Shown one piece after another: positions 26,095 through 35,050 of a stretch of 64,000 nucleotides of DNA. Under the pieces are notes generated by a model, which did not search any database, was not told the DNA's origin, and worked only from the letters and a program-made list of their open reading frames with translations. Within the stretch, counting starts at the first letter, position 1. Each line of letters starts with the position of its first letter. The stretch is from Nesterenkonia populi (GTDB lineage: Bacteria; Actinomycetota; Actinomycetes; Actinomycetales; Micrococcaceae): NCBI RefSeq assembly GCF_007994735.1, contig NZ_VOIL01000001.1, positions 868,001 through 932,000 on the forward strand, given 5' to 3'. A program made the translations under genes and the position numbers.

Positions 26095-27505
26095 TGGCGT
26101 GGTCGTGCATGCGGGCGGTGCCCTGCGGGTCTCGTACCAGGGTCAGCAGGATGATGAGCCCCGCGCTGAGCACGACGAAGATCCCCGGAATGGCCATCAC
26201 CTGTCCGCCGACCACGGCGATCAGCAGCCCGATCAGCGCCGGGGTCAGGAAGGACATGCCCCGGCCGGCGGTGGCGTAGAGCCCGAAGAGCTCCCCGGCG
26301 CGGTCCGGCGGGGCGAGCCGGCCCAGGAACGAGCGGGAGGAGGCCTGCGCGGGCCCGACGAACAGGCACAGGAGCAGTCCGAAGAGCCAGAAGGCCTCCA
26401 CCGGCGACATGGTCACCGGGCCGAACTGCCGCGGCTGCACCATGAACCACATGATGGCGGCGATGACCAGCAGGCTGACGATGCTGAAGGAGATGACTCG
26501 GCGCGGGCCCAGCCTGTCGTCGAACCAGCCGCCGGCGAACGCTCCGAGGGCGGCGACGACGTTGCCGGCTATCCCGAAGAGCAGCACTGAGCCGGCGATC
26601 TGGGTGAAGGGGATGTCGGCATCCTCGATCTGGTAGACGTGCACGCCCAGCACCGCGCCCCAGGTGAAGACTGCGGACAGCCCGTCCCGGTAGATCGCGG
26701 AGGAGAGCAGGAACCAGAGGGTGTTGCGGTCCTCGCGCCAGAGCCCGGCCAGCACCCGGAAGAGCCGCCGATAGGACTCCGCGACGGAGACTCTCTCCTC
26801 GACCTGGTCCTGGTCGGCGGTGGGGAGCTTGGTGAGCAGCAGCGGCAGCGCGAAGACCAGGTGCCACCCGGCGGCCAGCAGCGCGACGGCCCGGATGTTG
26901 ACGGCGTCCTCTTCCCCGAGGCCGAACCAGTGCGGCGGCTCTCCGGCGATCAGCCCCACGTAGACGATCAGCAGCAGCACGATCCCGCCCATATAGCCTG
27001 CGCCCCAGCCGAGCCCGGAGACGCGGCCCATCCGCCTGTGGTCGCTGATGTCGGTGATCATCGCGTTGTAGTTCAGGTTGGCGAACTCGTCGAAGACCCC
27101 CATGAGCGCCATCAGGGTCACGCCCAGGAGCAGGTACCCCTCCTCGGGGCGGACGAAGAAGCAGGCCGCCACCATCGTGACGACCATGACGGTGTTCAGC
27201 GTCAGCCAGAGCCGGCGGCGGCCGGCCTTGTCTGTGCGCTGTCCGATCACCGGCGCGGTCAGGGCGACGACGGCGCCCGCGATCGCCGTGGCCACGGCGA
27301 GGTATTGGGCGCCGCGGTCTCCAGGACCGAACGCCTCGGACGTGATGTACGTGCCGAAGACGAAGGTGGTCATCACCGCGGACACCGTGGCGTTGCCCCA
27401 CGACCACATGGACCAGTACGCCACCAGCTTCTTGCTGAGCGGCTGACCAGGGGGTTCTCCGCCGGAGGCAGAGGATGGGGCATCGGTGGGTGAGGTGCTC
27501 ATCAC
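26084..27505 (-). CDS. MFS transporter, UMF1/Atg22-like
   Basis: A 473-residue carrier with about twelve predicted membrane segments. [49 protein letters not shown] between segments 2 and 3, and [31 protein letters not shown] near the end match the UMF1 / vacuole effluxer Atg22-like family, seen next to many actinobacterial genes with no firm substrate. The frame is open far upstream but that is a shadow of mrpA. TACTAT (27517-27512) is 6 nt before GTG 27505 and 9 nt before ATG 27502; the leaderless rule seen across this window favours GTG. The promoter faces away from mrpA. Confidence 0.85.
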   Translation of the reverse strand: MMSTSPTDAPSSASGGEPPGQPLSKKLVAYWSMWSWGNATVSAVMTTFVFGTYITSEAFGPGDRGAQYLAVATAIAGAVVALTAPVIGQRTDKAGRRRLWLTLNTVMVVTMVAACFFVRPEEGYLLLGVTLMALMGVFDEFANLNYNAMITDISDHRRMGRVSGLGWGAGYMGGIVLLLIVYVGLIAGEPPHWFGLGEEDAVNIRAVALLAAGWHLVFALPLLLTKLPTADQDQVEERVSVAESYRRLFRVLAGLWREDRNTLWFLLSSAIYRDGLSAVFTWGAVLGVHVYQIEDADIPFTQIAGSVLLFGIAGNVVAALGAFAGGWFDDRLGPRRVISFSIVSLLVIAAIMWFMVQPRQFGPVTMSPVEAFWLFGLLLCLFVGPAQASSRSFLGRLAPPDRAGELFGLYATAGRGMSFLTPALIGLLIAVVGGQVMAIPGIFVVLSAGLIILLTLVRDPQGTARMHDHAIRR

Positions 27506-27577
27506 GATCGGATAGTACAGGGGCGCTGATAGCATTGCGTGAACTCCTCCTGCCTCCTCCTCCTGAAAGGTCGCCCC

Positions 27578-30562
27578 ATGCTGATGGTGCTTGCTGTGCT
27601 CTTCGCAGCGAGCATCGTCGCCCCCGCCCTCTTCAGCGTGGTGGGCCGGAAGGCATTCCACGTGCTCGCCGGCATCCTCGGTGCGGGCTTCGCGCTCACG
27701 GTCGCCTACGGCGGAGCGGTGCTCCAGGAGCCGCGGACGGAGTCCTATGAGTGGATTCCGCAGCTGGGCATCGAGATCGCCCTGCGGCTTGATGCGCTCA
27801 GCTATGCCCTGACCCTGCTGATCACCGGCGTCGGCGCTCTGGTGATGCTCTACTGCGCCCGGTACTTCCCAGCACGGGAGGCGGCGCAGGGCCCGTTCGC
27901 GGCCCAGCTGTTCGCCTTCGCCGCAGCGATGCTGGGACTGGTTCTCTCGGATGACATCGTCATGCTCTTCATCTTCTGGGAGCTGACCACGATCCTCTCC
28001 TTCACGCTGATCGGCTACTCCGGGCACCGGGTGTTCGCCCGTCGCTCGGCGGTGCAGGCGCTGGTGGTCACCACCTTCGGCGGCCTGGCGATGCTGATCG
28101 GCCTTCTGTGGATCGGGCAGCTCGCAGGCACCTACCGGATCTCGGAGATCATCGCGGCCGGCGGGGAGCTGTCCGGGGACTGGGCGGTCGACGGCGCGAT
28201 GGCGCTGATCCTGCTCGGCGCTCTCTCGAAGTCGGCGCTGGTGCCGTTCCACTTCTGGCTGCCGGCGGCGATGGCCGCCCCGACCCCCGTGTCCGCCTAC
28301 CTGCACGCTGCTGCCATGGTGAAGGCGGGCGTCTACCTGGTGGCCCGCTTCGCCGAAGGCTTCCACGACGGCGCATTCTGGCTTCCCATGGTGCTGATCC
28401 TCGGCCTGGTCACGATGCTGATCGGCGCCTATCGGGCGCTGCGCCAGACCGACATCAAGCTGGTGCTGGCCTACGGCACGGTCTCCCAGCTGGGCTTCCT
28501 GGTGATGGTCAACGGGCTGGGCACCCGCGACGCTGCCCTGGCGGGCATCGCGATGCTGCTGGCCCACGGGCTGTTCAAGGCCGCCCTGTTCATGATCGTC
28601 GGGATCATCGACCACAAGACCGGCACCCGAGACCTGCGGGTGCTCTCCGGGATCGGCCGCAGCCAGCGCACCCTGCTGGCCGCCGCGATCATCGCGGCGG
28701 CTTCGATGGCGGGGCTGCCGCCGCTGTTCGGGTTCGTGGCCAAGGAGGTCGTCTTCGAGTCCTTCTACGGCTACGCGGAGGTCAGCGGTGCCGCGGGATG
28801 GGCCCTGATGGCCGGGATCGTCGTCGCCTCGGCGCTGACGGTGGCGTACTCGCTGCGGTTCCTCTGGGGCGCCTTCGGGGTGAAGAGGGACGATGACGGG
28901 GCTGAGGCGGCCCCCACGGAGTTCCACGGACGTCCGGACCCTGTCTTCCTCGCCTCGCCGGTGATCCTCGCCGGGGCCACCCTGCTGTTCGCGGTGTGGC
29001 CGGCTCCGCTGCAGGCGATCGTCGAGCCTTTCGCGGAGGGGTTCGCGCCCGCGGATCCGGACCTGCCGGACACCTACCTGGCGCTCTGGCACGGATTCAC
29101 GCCGGTGCTTGGGCTCTCTGTGCTGACCTGGGCCCTGGGTCTGGGTATCTTCTGGCTGATCGGCCGCTCCGCCCTGCAGCAGAAGCCGATCCCCGCCCCG
29201 CTGGATGCGGAGCGGGTCTACCGGTACTCGCTGCGAGCCCTGGACGACTTCGCCGCCTGGCTGACCTCCAAGACTCAGCGCGGCTCCCTGGGCTGGTACC
29301 TCTTCATCATCTTCGGGGTCGCCACCGTGGTGCCCGGTGTGATCATGCTGATGACCGAGCATCAGATGCCGGAGGACTGGATCATTGCCGAGCAGCCCCT
29401 GCAGGCTGTCCTCGGCGCGGTGATCATCGCCGGCGGGCTCGGTGCCGTGTGGGCGCCCAAACGTTTTATGGCGGTGCTGATGATGGGGCTCTGCGGCTGG
29501 GGCATCGCCGGGATGTTCGCCATCCAGGGGGCCCCGGACCTTGCCCTGACCCTGCTGCTGGTGGAGTCCATCATCCTGGTGTCCTTCGTCCTGGCGCTGC
29601 GCAGTCTGCCGGCCCGGGTGTGGACCCAGAACCCCACCCGCTTCAAGCTCGGCCGGGCGGTCCTCGGGGGCGCCTTCGGCCTGCTGGTCATGGCGGCTGC
29701 CGCCTTGGCGATGGGCGGCCGGGTGGCGGAGCCGGTCAGCGTGGAGTACCCGTGGATGAGCTACGAGATCGGCCACGGCTCCAACATCGTCAACGTCACT
29801 CTGGTGGACATCCGTGTCTGGGACACCTTCGGCGAGATCACCGTGATCGCCGCCGCAGCCACCGGCGTGGCCAGCCTGATCTTCGTCAAGCGCCGCGACG
29901 TGCAGCGCCGCAGCCTGCACGAGGTCCCCACCGGCTCTGTGGGCCGGATCCTCTCCGACCAGGAGCTCTCCACCCGCCAGGTCAAGGAGATCCAGGTGGC
30001 GCGCTCCTTCGCGACCGTGGCGCGTGAGGCTTGGCTGGTGGCCGGGCGCACCCTCGCCCCGGAGCACCGATCGATCATCTTTGAGGTGATCACCCGGCTG
30101 ATGTTCCACACGATCATCCTGATCTCGCTGTACCTGCTGCTGGCTGGGCACAACACCCCCGGCGGCGGCTTCGCCGGCGGGCTCCTGGCAGGGCTGGCGT
30201 TCGTCCTGCGCTACCTGGCCGGCGGCCGGTATGAGCTGGAGGCGGCGATCCCGTTCTCCGCGGGCGCGCTGATGGGGTGGGGCCTGGCGATCGCCTGCTT
30301 CACCGGGATCCTGCCGCTCTTCGCGGGCGGGCAGGCGTTCCAGTCCTTCGTGCTGGACTTCGACCTGCCGATCCTCGGGGAGCACCACTTTGTCTCCGCG
30401 CTGCTGTTCGACGTCGGCGTCTATCTGGTGGTGATCGGTCTGATCGTGGATGTGCTCCGGTCGCTGGGCTCTGAGATCGATGTGCGCAGCGAGCAGGAGA
30501 ATCAGCGCTCGGCGATCGGGCACAGCATCCACTCCCGCACCTCAATGGGGGTGGCCCGGTGA
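27578..30562 (+). CDS. mrpA: Na+/H+ antiporter subunit A fused to MrpB domain
   Basis: A 994-residue MrpA, the largest subunit of the Mrp Na+(K+)/H+ antiporter, related to NuoL of complex I. The N-terminal two thirds hold the antiporter core with a conserved glutamate in FIFWELTTILSFTLIGYSGH and lysines in ALSKSALVPFHFWLPAAMAAPTPVSAYLHAAAMVKAG. The C-terminal part contains a DUF4040-type segment and the MnhB signature GHNTPGGGFAGGLLAGL, so MrpB is fused in, as in group 2 Mrp systems of actinobacteria. ATG at 27578 has GAAAGG 7 nt upstream. It overlaps mrpC by 4 nt and leads the six-gene operon for pH and Na+ homeostasis. Confidence 0.95.
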   Translation: MLMVLAVLFAASIVAPALFSVVGRKAFHVLAGILGAGFALTVAYGGAVLQEPRTESYEWIPQLGIEIALRLDALSYALTLLITGVGALVMLYCARYFPAREAAQGPFAAQLFAFAAAMLGLVLSDDIVMLFIFWELTTILSFTLIGYSGHRVFARRSAVQALVVTTFGGLAMLIGLLWIGQLAGTYRISEIIAAGGELSGDWAVDGAMALILLGALSKSALVPFHFWLPAAMAAPTPVSAYLHAAAMVKAGVYLVARFAEGFHDGAFWLPMVLILGLVTMLIGAYRALRQTDIKLVLAYGTVSQLGFLVMVNGLGTRDAALAGIAMLLAHGLFKAALFMIVGIIDHKTGTRDLRVLSGIGRSQRTLLAAAIIAAASMAGLPPLFGFVAKEVVFESFYGYAEVSGAAGWALMAGIVVASALTVAYSLRFLWGAFGVKRDDDGAEAAPTEFHGRPDPVFLASPVILAGATLLFAVWPAPLQAIVEPFAEGFAPADPDLPDTYLALWHGFTPVLGLSVLTWALGLGIFWLIGRSALQQKPIPAPLDAERVYRYSLRALDDFAAWLTSKTQRGSLGWYLFIIFGVATVVPGVIMLMTEHQMPEDWIIAEQPLQAVLGAVIIAGGLGAVWAPKRFMAVLMMGLCGWGIAGMFAIQGAPDLALTLLLVESIILVSFVLALRSLPARVWTQNPTRFKLGRAVLGGAFGLLVMAAAALAMGGRVAEPVSVEYPWMSYEIGHGSNIVNVTLVDIRVWDTFGEITVIAAAATGVASLIFVKRRDVQRRSLHEVPTGSVGRILSDQELSTRQVKEIQVARSFATVAREAWLVAGRTLAPEHRSIIFEVITRLMFHTIILISLYLLLAGHNTPGGGFAGGLLAGLAFVLRYLAGGRYELEAAIPFSAGALMGWGLAIACFTGILPLFAGGQAFQSFVLDFDLPILGEHHFVSALLFDVGVYLVVIGLIVDVLRSLGSEIDVRSEQENQRSAIGHSIHSRTSMGVAR

Positions 30563-31071
30563 CCATCAACCTGACCCTGCTGATCGTCATGGGCGCGATG
30601 TTCGCCATCGGGCTCTACCTGATGCTCGAACGCTCCCTGACCCGGGTGCTGCTGGGCATCATCCTGATGTCCAACGGCGCCAACCTGCTGGTGCTGATGA
30701 CCGCGGGCCGGGCAGGTCAGGCGCCCATCTACGAGGAGGGCCTCGACGCCGCCGAATATCTGGATCCGCTGCCGCAGGCGCTGCTGCTGACTGCGATCGT
30801 CATCGGCTTCGCCACCGTCGCGTTCATGCTCGCGCTGATCTACCGCTCCTGGGTGCTCGCCCGGCAGGACGAGCTCACCGATGATGAGGAGGACCGCCGC
30901 GTGGCCGCGGCGGTCGGCGCCTACGATCCTGAGGAGGACGCCGAGATCGCCTCCGAGACTTCCGAGTTCGCCGGCACCACTGACCCGAACACCGGAACCA
31001 TCCGGCCGGAATCCACCGGCAAGCCGGCCCGCGCGGACCGTCCCCAGCGCAGTGAGGCGGGCGAGCACTGA
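30559..31071 (+). CDS. mrpC: Na+/H+ antiporter subunit C with acidic C-terminal tail
   Basis: A 170-residue NuoK-like subunit. Three membrane segments are visible (TLLIVMGAMFAIGLYLML, VLLGIILMSNGANLLVL, DPLPQALLLTAIVIGFATVAFMLALIY); the PLPQALLLTAIVIGFA block is the family hallmark. Normal MrpC is about 110-115 residues; here a hydrophilic, Asp/Glu-rich tail of roughly 55 residues (DELTDDEEDRR onward) follows. The GTG start overlaps the mrpA stop by 4 nt and the stop shares one base with the mrpD start. Confidence 0.93.
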   Translation: MTINLTLLIVMGAMFAIGLYLMLERSLTRVLLGIILMSNGANLLVLMTAGRAGQAPIYEEGLDAAEYLDPLPQALLLTAIVIGFATVAFMLALIYRSWVLARQDELTDDEEDRRVAAAVGAYDPEEDAEIASETSEFAGTTDPNTGTIRPESTGKPARADRPQRSEAGEH

Positions 31072-32798
31072 TGGAGCCGAACCTGCTGAACTTCACGCCT
31101 CTGGCTGTCCTCATCCCGTTCTTCGGGGCGGCCTTCGCCTTTGCGTTCTACCGGAATCAGAACCTGCAGAAGTCCATCACCATCGGCACCCTGATCGTCA
31201 CGGTGGTGCTGGAGGCCGGGCTGCTGAACGAGGTGTGGCACGGCGGCACCCATGCGATTCACCTGGCCGGCTGGCCCGCGCCGTTCGGCATCGCCATGGT
31301 GATCGACCGGTTCGCCGCGCTGATGCTGGTCACCTCCTCGATCATCACCCTGGCGGTGCTGCTCTACGCGGTGGGGCAGGGCGCGGCCGAGGAGAAGAAC
31401 GACTCCGGCCCGGTCAGCATCTTCTATCCCACCTATCTGATACTGGTTGCCGGCGTCTCCAACGCGTTCCTCGCAGGGGACCTGTTCAACCTGTTCGTCG
31501 GCTTCGAGATCTTTCTGACGGCGTCGTACGTGCTGCTGACTCTTGGAGGAGGTGAGGCCCGCATCCGTGCCGGGGTCACCTATGTGGTGGTCTCGATCGC
31601 GTCGTCCTCGCTGTTCCTGATCGTCATCGGCCTGTTCTACGCGGCCACCGGGACGGTGAGCCTCGCGGACCTGGCGCTGAAGATCCAGGAGCTGCCTGAG
31701 GGCACCCAGCTGATGCTGCACGTGATGCTGCTGATCGCCTTCGGCATCAAGGCGGCGGTGTTCCCGCTGGCGTTCTGGCTGCCGGATTCCTACCCGACCG
31801 CACCGGCGCCGGTCACCGCGGTGTTCGCGGGGCTGCTCACCAAGGTGGGCATCTACTCGATGATCCGCACGGAGACTCTGCTGTTCCCGGGGGACCGGAT
31901 CAACACCGCCCTGATGATCGTGGCTGCGCTGACGATGATCGTCGGAATCCTGGGCGCCCTCGCCCAGGCGGACATCAAGCGAATGCTGTCCTTCACTCTG
32001 ATCAGCCACATCGGCTACCTGGTGTTCGGCCTCAGCCTGACCAGCATCATCGGGATGGCGGCCACCATCTTCTATGTGGCCCACCACATCACCATCCAGA
32101 CCACCCTGTTCCTTGTCACCGGTCTCATCGAACGGCGGGCGGGGACCTCGAACGTGGACCGGCTGGGCTCGCTGGCGAAGATCTCTCCGGTGCTGGCGAT
32201 CCTGTTCTGCATCCCCGCCCTGAACCTCGCCGGGATCCCGCCGTTCAGCGGGTTCCTCGGCAAGGTCGGCATGATGGCCGGCGGCATCGCCGAGAACACC
32301 TGGATCACCTGGACCCTGGTCGTGGCCTCGGTGGTGACCAGCCTGCTGACCCTGCTGGCGGTGGCCCGCATCTGGTCGAAGTCCTTCTGGCGCAATGCGG
32401 AGGACGCCGAGGGCGCCCCCCGGCTGCTGAAGCCGAAGACCCTGGCTCACGCCCGTGCGGCGAACAGGCGGCTGCTGCCGCCCACTATGGTGGCGCCGAC
32501 GTCGGCGCTGGTGTGCATGTCCCTGGCGTTCACCGTGTTCGCCGGCCCGCTGATGGACTACTCCCGGGCCGCCGCGCAGGACATGTACGAGCGGACCCCC
32601 TACTTGGACGCCGTGCTGGGGGAGGAGCAGGTGGACTCGGTGCGTGACGACCTGGTCGAGTTCACCGAGTCCCTGGACCTGGATCCGGACCCGCAGGACG
32701 GGGGAGCGGAGGAGCATGCCCCTGTCGACACCTCCGTCCAGCCGGACATGGAGACTGCGGAGAACGGCACAAGCGTGGATGAGGAGGTCGGCGAATGA
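31071..32798 (+). CDS. mrpD: Na+/H+ antiporter subunit D
   Basis: A 575-residue NuoN/NuoM-like subunit with about 14 predicted membrane segments. The conserved glutamate lies in NLFVGFEIFLTASYVLLTLGG and the lysines in LLIAFGIKAAVFPLAFWLPDSYPTAPAPVTAVFAGLLTKVG, part of the proton path shared with complex I. PPFSGFLGKVGMMAGG is also typical. After the last segment comes an acidic tail of about 60 residues (LDLDPDPQDGGAEEH and onward) not expected in a standard MrpD of about 500. The stop overlaps mrpE by 4 nt. Confidence 0.95.
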   Translation: MEPNLLNFTPLAVLIPFFGAAFAFAFYRNQNLQKSITIGTLIVTVVLEAGLLNEVWHGGTHAIHLAGWPAPFGIAMVIDRFAALMLVTSSIITLAVLLYAVGQGAAEEKNDSGPVSIFYPTYLILVAGVSNAFLAGDLFNLFVGFEIFLTASYVLLTLGGGEARIRAGVTYVVVSIASSSLFLIVIGLFYAATGTVSLADLALKIQELPEGTQLMLHVMLLIAFGIKAAVFPLAFWLPDSYPTAPAPVTAVFAGLLTKVGIYSMIRTETLLFPGDRINTALMIVAALTMIVGILGALAQADIKRMLSFTLISHIGYLVFGLSLTSIIGMAATIFYVAHHITIQTTLFLVTGLIERRAGTSNVDRLGSLAKISPVLAILFCIPALNLAGIPPFSGFLGKVGMMAGGIAENTWITWTLVVASVVTSLLTLLAVARIWSKSFWRNAEDAEGAPRLLKPKTLAHARAANRRLLPPTMVAPTSALVCMSLAFTVFAGPLMDYSRAAAQDMYERTPYLDAVLGEEQVDSVRDDLVEFTESLDLDPDPQDGGAEEHAPVDTSVQPDMETAENGTSVDEEVGE

Positions 32799-33478
32799 GG
32801 CGCCCTCGCACTCCTCTGCGGCTGGAGCTGCCGCTGATCCTGGTGCTCGGGATCGTGTGGATGGCTCTCTGGCAGTCCTTCGAGCTGGGCACGTTCATCA
32901 TCGGCGTGATCTACGCGACGATCATCGTTCGGGTGTTCTATCTGCCGCCGCTGCGGGGAACCGGGCGGGTCAACCCGTTCTGGGGGCTGGTGTTCCTGCT
33001 GAGATTCCTCGGCAAGATGGTGTGGGCGAGCTTCGAGGTCTCCTGGATCGCCGTGTGGAAGGGACCCCGGGTCCGCAATTCCATCACCTCCATCCAGCTG
33101 CGCAGCCACGACGATCTGATGGTCACCCTGACCGCGCACGCCTTGGCGCTGGTACCCGGGTCTGTGGTGGTCGACATCGACCGCACCACTGCCACGCTGT
33201 ACCTGCACGTGCTGAACGTGACCGACGACGCCGATGCTGAGAAGGTCCGGCAGGATGCGCTGGCCACGGAGGCGCTGCTGATCCGGGTGCTCGGCAACCG
33301 GTCCGACCTTGCCGTGATTAAGGCGGAGAAGCGTCTGGGCCGTGTGGCCGGTCTGTCGAAGACGGAGCGGGAGGCGCCGATCGCCAGCCAAAGCGCGGAT
33401 ATCAAGGTCCTCGGCCGGCGCGGTGACGGGCTGTCTGACACCAGCGGGAAGACCCCCCGCCGGAAGGGGAAGCCATGA
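32795..33478 (+). CDS. mrpE: Na+/H+ antiporter subunit E
   Basis: A 227-residue MrpE. Two hydrophobic segments at the N-terminus (LELPLILVLGIVWMALWQ and GTFIIGVIYATIIVRVFY) are followed by LRFLGKMVWASFEVSWIAVWKGPRVRNSITSIQLRSHDDLMVTLTAHALALVPGSVVVDID, the MNHE domain, including the conserved T/SxTPGT-like LVPGSVVVD region. A basic C-terminal tail of about 50 residues extends beyond the usual length of 160-170. ATG overlaps the mrpD stop by 4 nt; the end overlaps mrpF. Confidence 0.93.
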   Translation: MRRPRTPLRLELPLILVLGIVWMALWQSFELGTFIIGVIYATIIVRVFYLPPLRGTGRVNPFWGLVFLLRFLGKMVWASFEVSWIAVWKGPRVRNSITSIQLRSHDDLMVTLTAHALALVPGSVVVDIDRTTATLYLHVLNVTDDADAEKVRQDALATEALLIRVLGNRSDLAVIKAEKRLGRVAGLSKTEREAPIASQSADIKVLGRRGDGLSDTSGKTPRRKGKP

Positions 33479-34041
33479 TGCTCGACTACGCGTACTGGAT
33501 CACCCAGGGTCTGCTGGCCGTCGCCCTGCTGGGGGCGGTGTACCGGGCCTACCGGGGGCCGAGCGTGCTGGATCGGGTGATCAGCCTGGACGTGATCCTC
33601 ATCGTGGTGGCCTCAGTGATGCTCACTGACATGGCGTACAACCAGCACCAGGACCACATCATCTTTGTGGTGGTCACTGCGATGATCGGCTTCCTGGGGG
33701 CGGTGGCCCTGGCTCGCTACGTGGTGGTTCGCACCCCGGAGCCGGAGCTGAGCACAGCTGAGGGGCCGGTCGCAGATCCGGCCATCCCGAAGGACACCAC
33801 GCCCCCGGAGATTCTGGATCAGAACCGGCTCCACGAGGAGGGCACGGAGAACCACACGGTGGAGGTCCCCGGTGCCCGCACCTACCCGCGTCCGGCGCCT
33901 GAGGAGCCGGAGGAGGATGAGACCACCTCGTGGTTCACCAGGCTCACCAAGTCCGGGTATAAGCCTCAGGCGCGGGCGCGCAGGGCCGATGACGACGACG
34001 TCGGCGAGCACGCCAACGATGAGGGTAGGGAGGGCTCCTGA
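33475..34041 (+). CDS. mrpF: Na+/H+ antiporter subunit F with long hydrophilic tail
   Basis: A 188-residue MrpF. The core of about 90 residues has three membrane segments and the family block YRAYRGPSVLDRVISLDVILIVVASVMLTD, with the aspartate of LDVI thought important for activity. The remaining 95 or so residues are hydrophilic, Glu/Pro-rich and end with a basic then acidic patch (RARRADDDDVGEHAND). Normal MrpF is about 90 residues, so the protein is double length. ATG 33475 overlaps the mrpE stop by 4 nt; a second ATG follows immediately at 33478. Confidence 0.92.
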   Translation: MMLDYAYWITQGLLAVALLGAVYRAYRGPSVLDRVISLDVILIVVASVMLTDMAYNQHQDHIIFVVVTAMIGFLGAVALARYVVVRTPEPELSTAEGPVADPAIPKDTTPPEILDQNRLHEEGTENHTVEVPGARTYPRPAPEEPEEDETTSWFTRLTKSGYKPQARARRADDDDVGEHANDEGREGS

Positions 34042-34442
34042 TGGGCTGGGACGAGTTTCTCGACGGCCTGGCCGCGGTGTGCATGGTGGTCGGCGGGCTG
34101 ATGTCTTTGGCCGCCGGGGTCGGGCTGGTGCGCTTCCCGGATCTTCATTCCCGCATGCATGCGGCCACGAAGCCGCAGGTGCTGGGGCTGCTGACGATGC
34201 TGCTCTCCGCGGGGATCATGTGGAGATCGTGGACGTGGCTGGGGGTGTGCCTGCTGGCGTGGTCGCTGATGCTGCTCACCGCTCCGGTCAGTGCCCATGT
34301 GGTGGGGCGGGCCGGCTATCGGACTAAGCACCTGCGCACGGATCTGCTGACCCATGATGAGCTGGCGCTGACAGTTGACCGGCTTTCTCGCCACAGCGGG
34401 GTGCGCCGGGAGCTGAAGGATCCTGAGGATGAGCGAGCGTAA
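34041..34442 (+). CDS. mrpG: Na+/H+ antiporter subunit G
   Basis: A 133-residue MrpG, with three membrane segments and the family motif GVGLVRFPDLHSRMHAATKPQVLGLLTMLLSAGI. It starts on the base that ends the mrpF stop (TGATG) and closes the operon. It is needed for assembly of the Mrp complex; individual function within the complex is not established. Standard length. Confidence 0.94.
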   Translation: MGWDEFLDGLAAVCMVVGGLMSLAAGVGLVRFPDLHSRMHAATKPQVLGLLTMLLSAGIMWRSWTWLGVCLLAWSLMLLTAPVSAHVVGRAGYRTKHLRTDLLTHDELALTVDRLSRHSGVRRELKDPEDERA

Positions 34443-34495
34443 CAAGTGAGCGGATTCCCAGCCTGTTTCAGCCTGATGAGTCTTAGGCTAGGACT

Positions 34496-34720
34496 ATGAT
34501 CCTCAAAATTGCCCTCGTCCTGATCACGATCCTTGCGGTGACTGCTGGCATCACGAGCCTGATGGAGACGGAGCCGGGCGTCACTGCTGCGTTCTCCTTC
34601 GGAGCTGCGGTGATCTCGGCGATCGGCATCGCTTACCTGCTGGGCCGTGACGGCAACGGCAGGAAGAAGCCCGCCGCCGGAACTTCGACGACGGGCGATC
34701 GTCCTTCTAAGAAGCTCTGA
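34496..34720 (+). CDS. Small two-segment membrane protein
   Basis: A 74-residue protein with two predicted membrane helices (ILKIALVLITILAVTAGIT and AAFSFGAAVISAIGIAYLLG) joined by a short acidic loop, and a basic hydrophilic C-terminus. I do not recognise a family. A TAGGCT hexamer (34484-34489) lies 6 nt before the ATG, so it is probably a separate leaderless transcript rather than part of the mrp operon that ends 53 nt upstream. Its stop abuts the convergent DUF4235 gene without a gap. Confidence 0.7.
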   Translation: MILKIALVLITILAVTAGITSLMETEPGVTAAFSFGAAVISAIGIAYLLGRDGNGRKKPAAGTSTTGDRPSKKL

Positions 34721-34993
34721 TCACACTTCGCTGCGGCTGCCGTAGCCGCCGCGGACTTTGCGGGTGGCGGCTTTGGCGCCCCGCTGGGAGAGCACCTGCA
34801 CTGCGCCGGTGACGGCGGCGGAGGTGACGCCGAAGACGAGCGCGCGCTTGATGTCGACGGCGTCGATCTCGTCGTCTTTGGGCGGGTTCTCGCCGGTGAT
34901 CTGGGTCCAGGCCAGGTCGAAGGCCTTGGTGGCCACATAGCCTGCGCCCAACGAGATGACTACGGTCATGCCCTTCTCAATCAGCTTGTCCAT
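34721..34993 (-). CDS. DUF4235 family membrane-associated protein
   Basis: A 90-residue protein whose pattern, MTVVISLGAGYVATKAFDLAWTQITGENPPKDDEIDAVDIKRALVFGVTSAAVTGAVQVLSQRGAKAATRKV, fits actinobacterial DUF4235 proteins: a GxGYVATKAFDxxW segment, a charged NPPKDDEID loop and a second hydrophobic helix. Function is unknown. The longer open frame upstream is rejected because TATGGT (35005-35000) sits 6 nt before ATG 34993, indicating a leaderless start. Divergent from the nitrilase-family gene. Confidence 0.85.
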   Translation of the reverse strand: MDKLIEKGMTVVISLGAGYVATKAFDLAWTQITGENPPKDDEIDAVDIKRALVFGVTSAAVTGAVQVLSQRGAKAATRKVRGGYGSRSEV

Positions 34994-35050
34994 GCCCCCA
35001 CCATACCCCGCCCCTTCCGCCTGCCGTAGGCCTTTCGTAGCATGGGCCGC

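Noticed and set aside
27506..30532. Very long minus-strand frame continuous with the MFS gene and antisense to mrpA and mrpC
   Set aside because: Stop-free antisense frames are expected in GC-rich coding DNA. The stretch is His/Gln/Gly/Asp-rich without any domain, and a -10 box at 27517-27512 fits a start at 27505.
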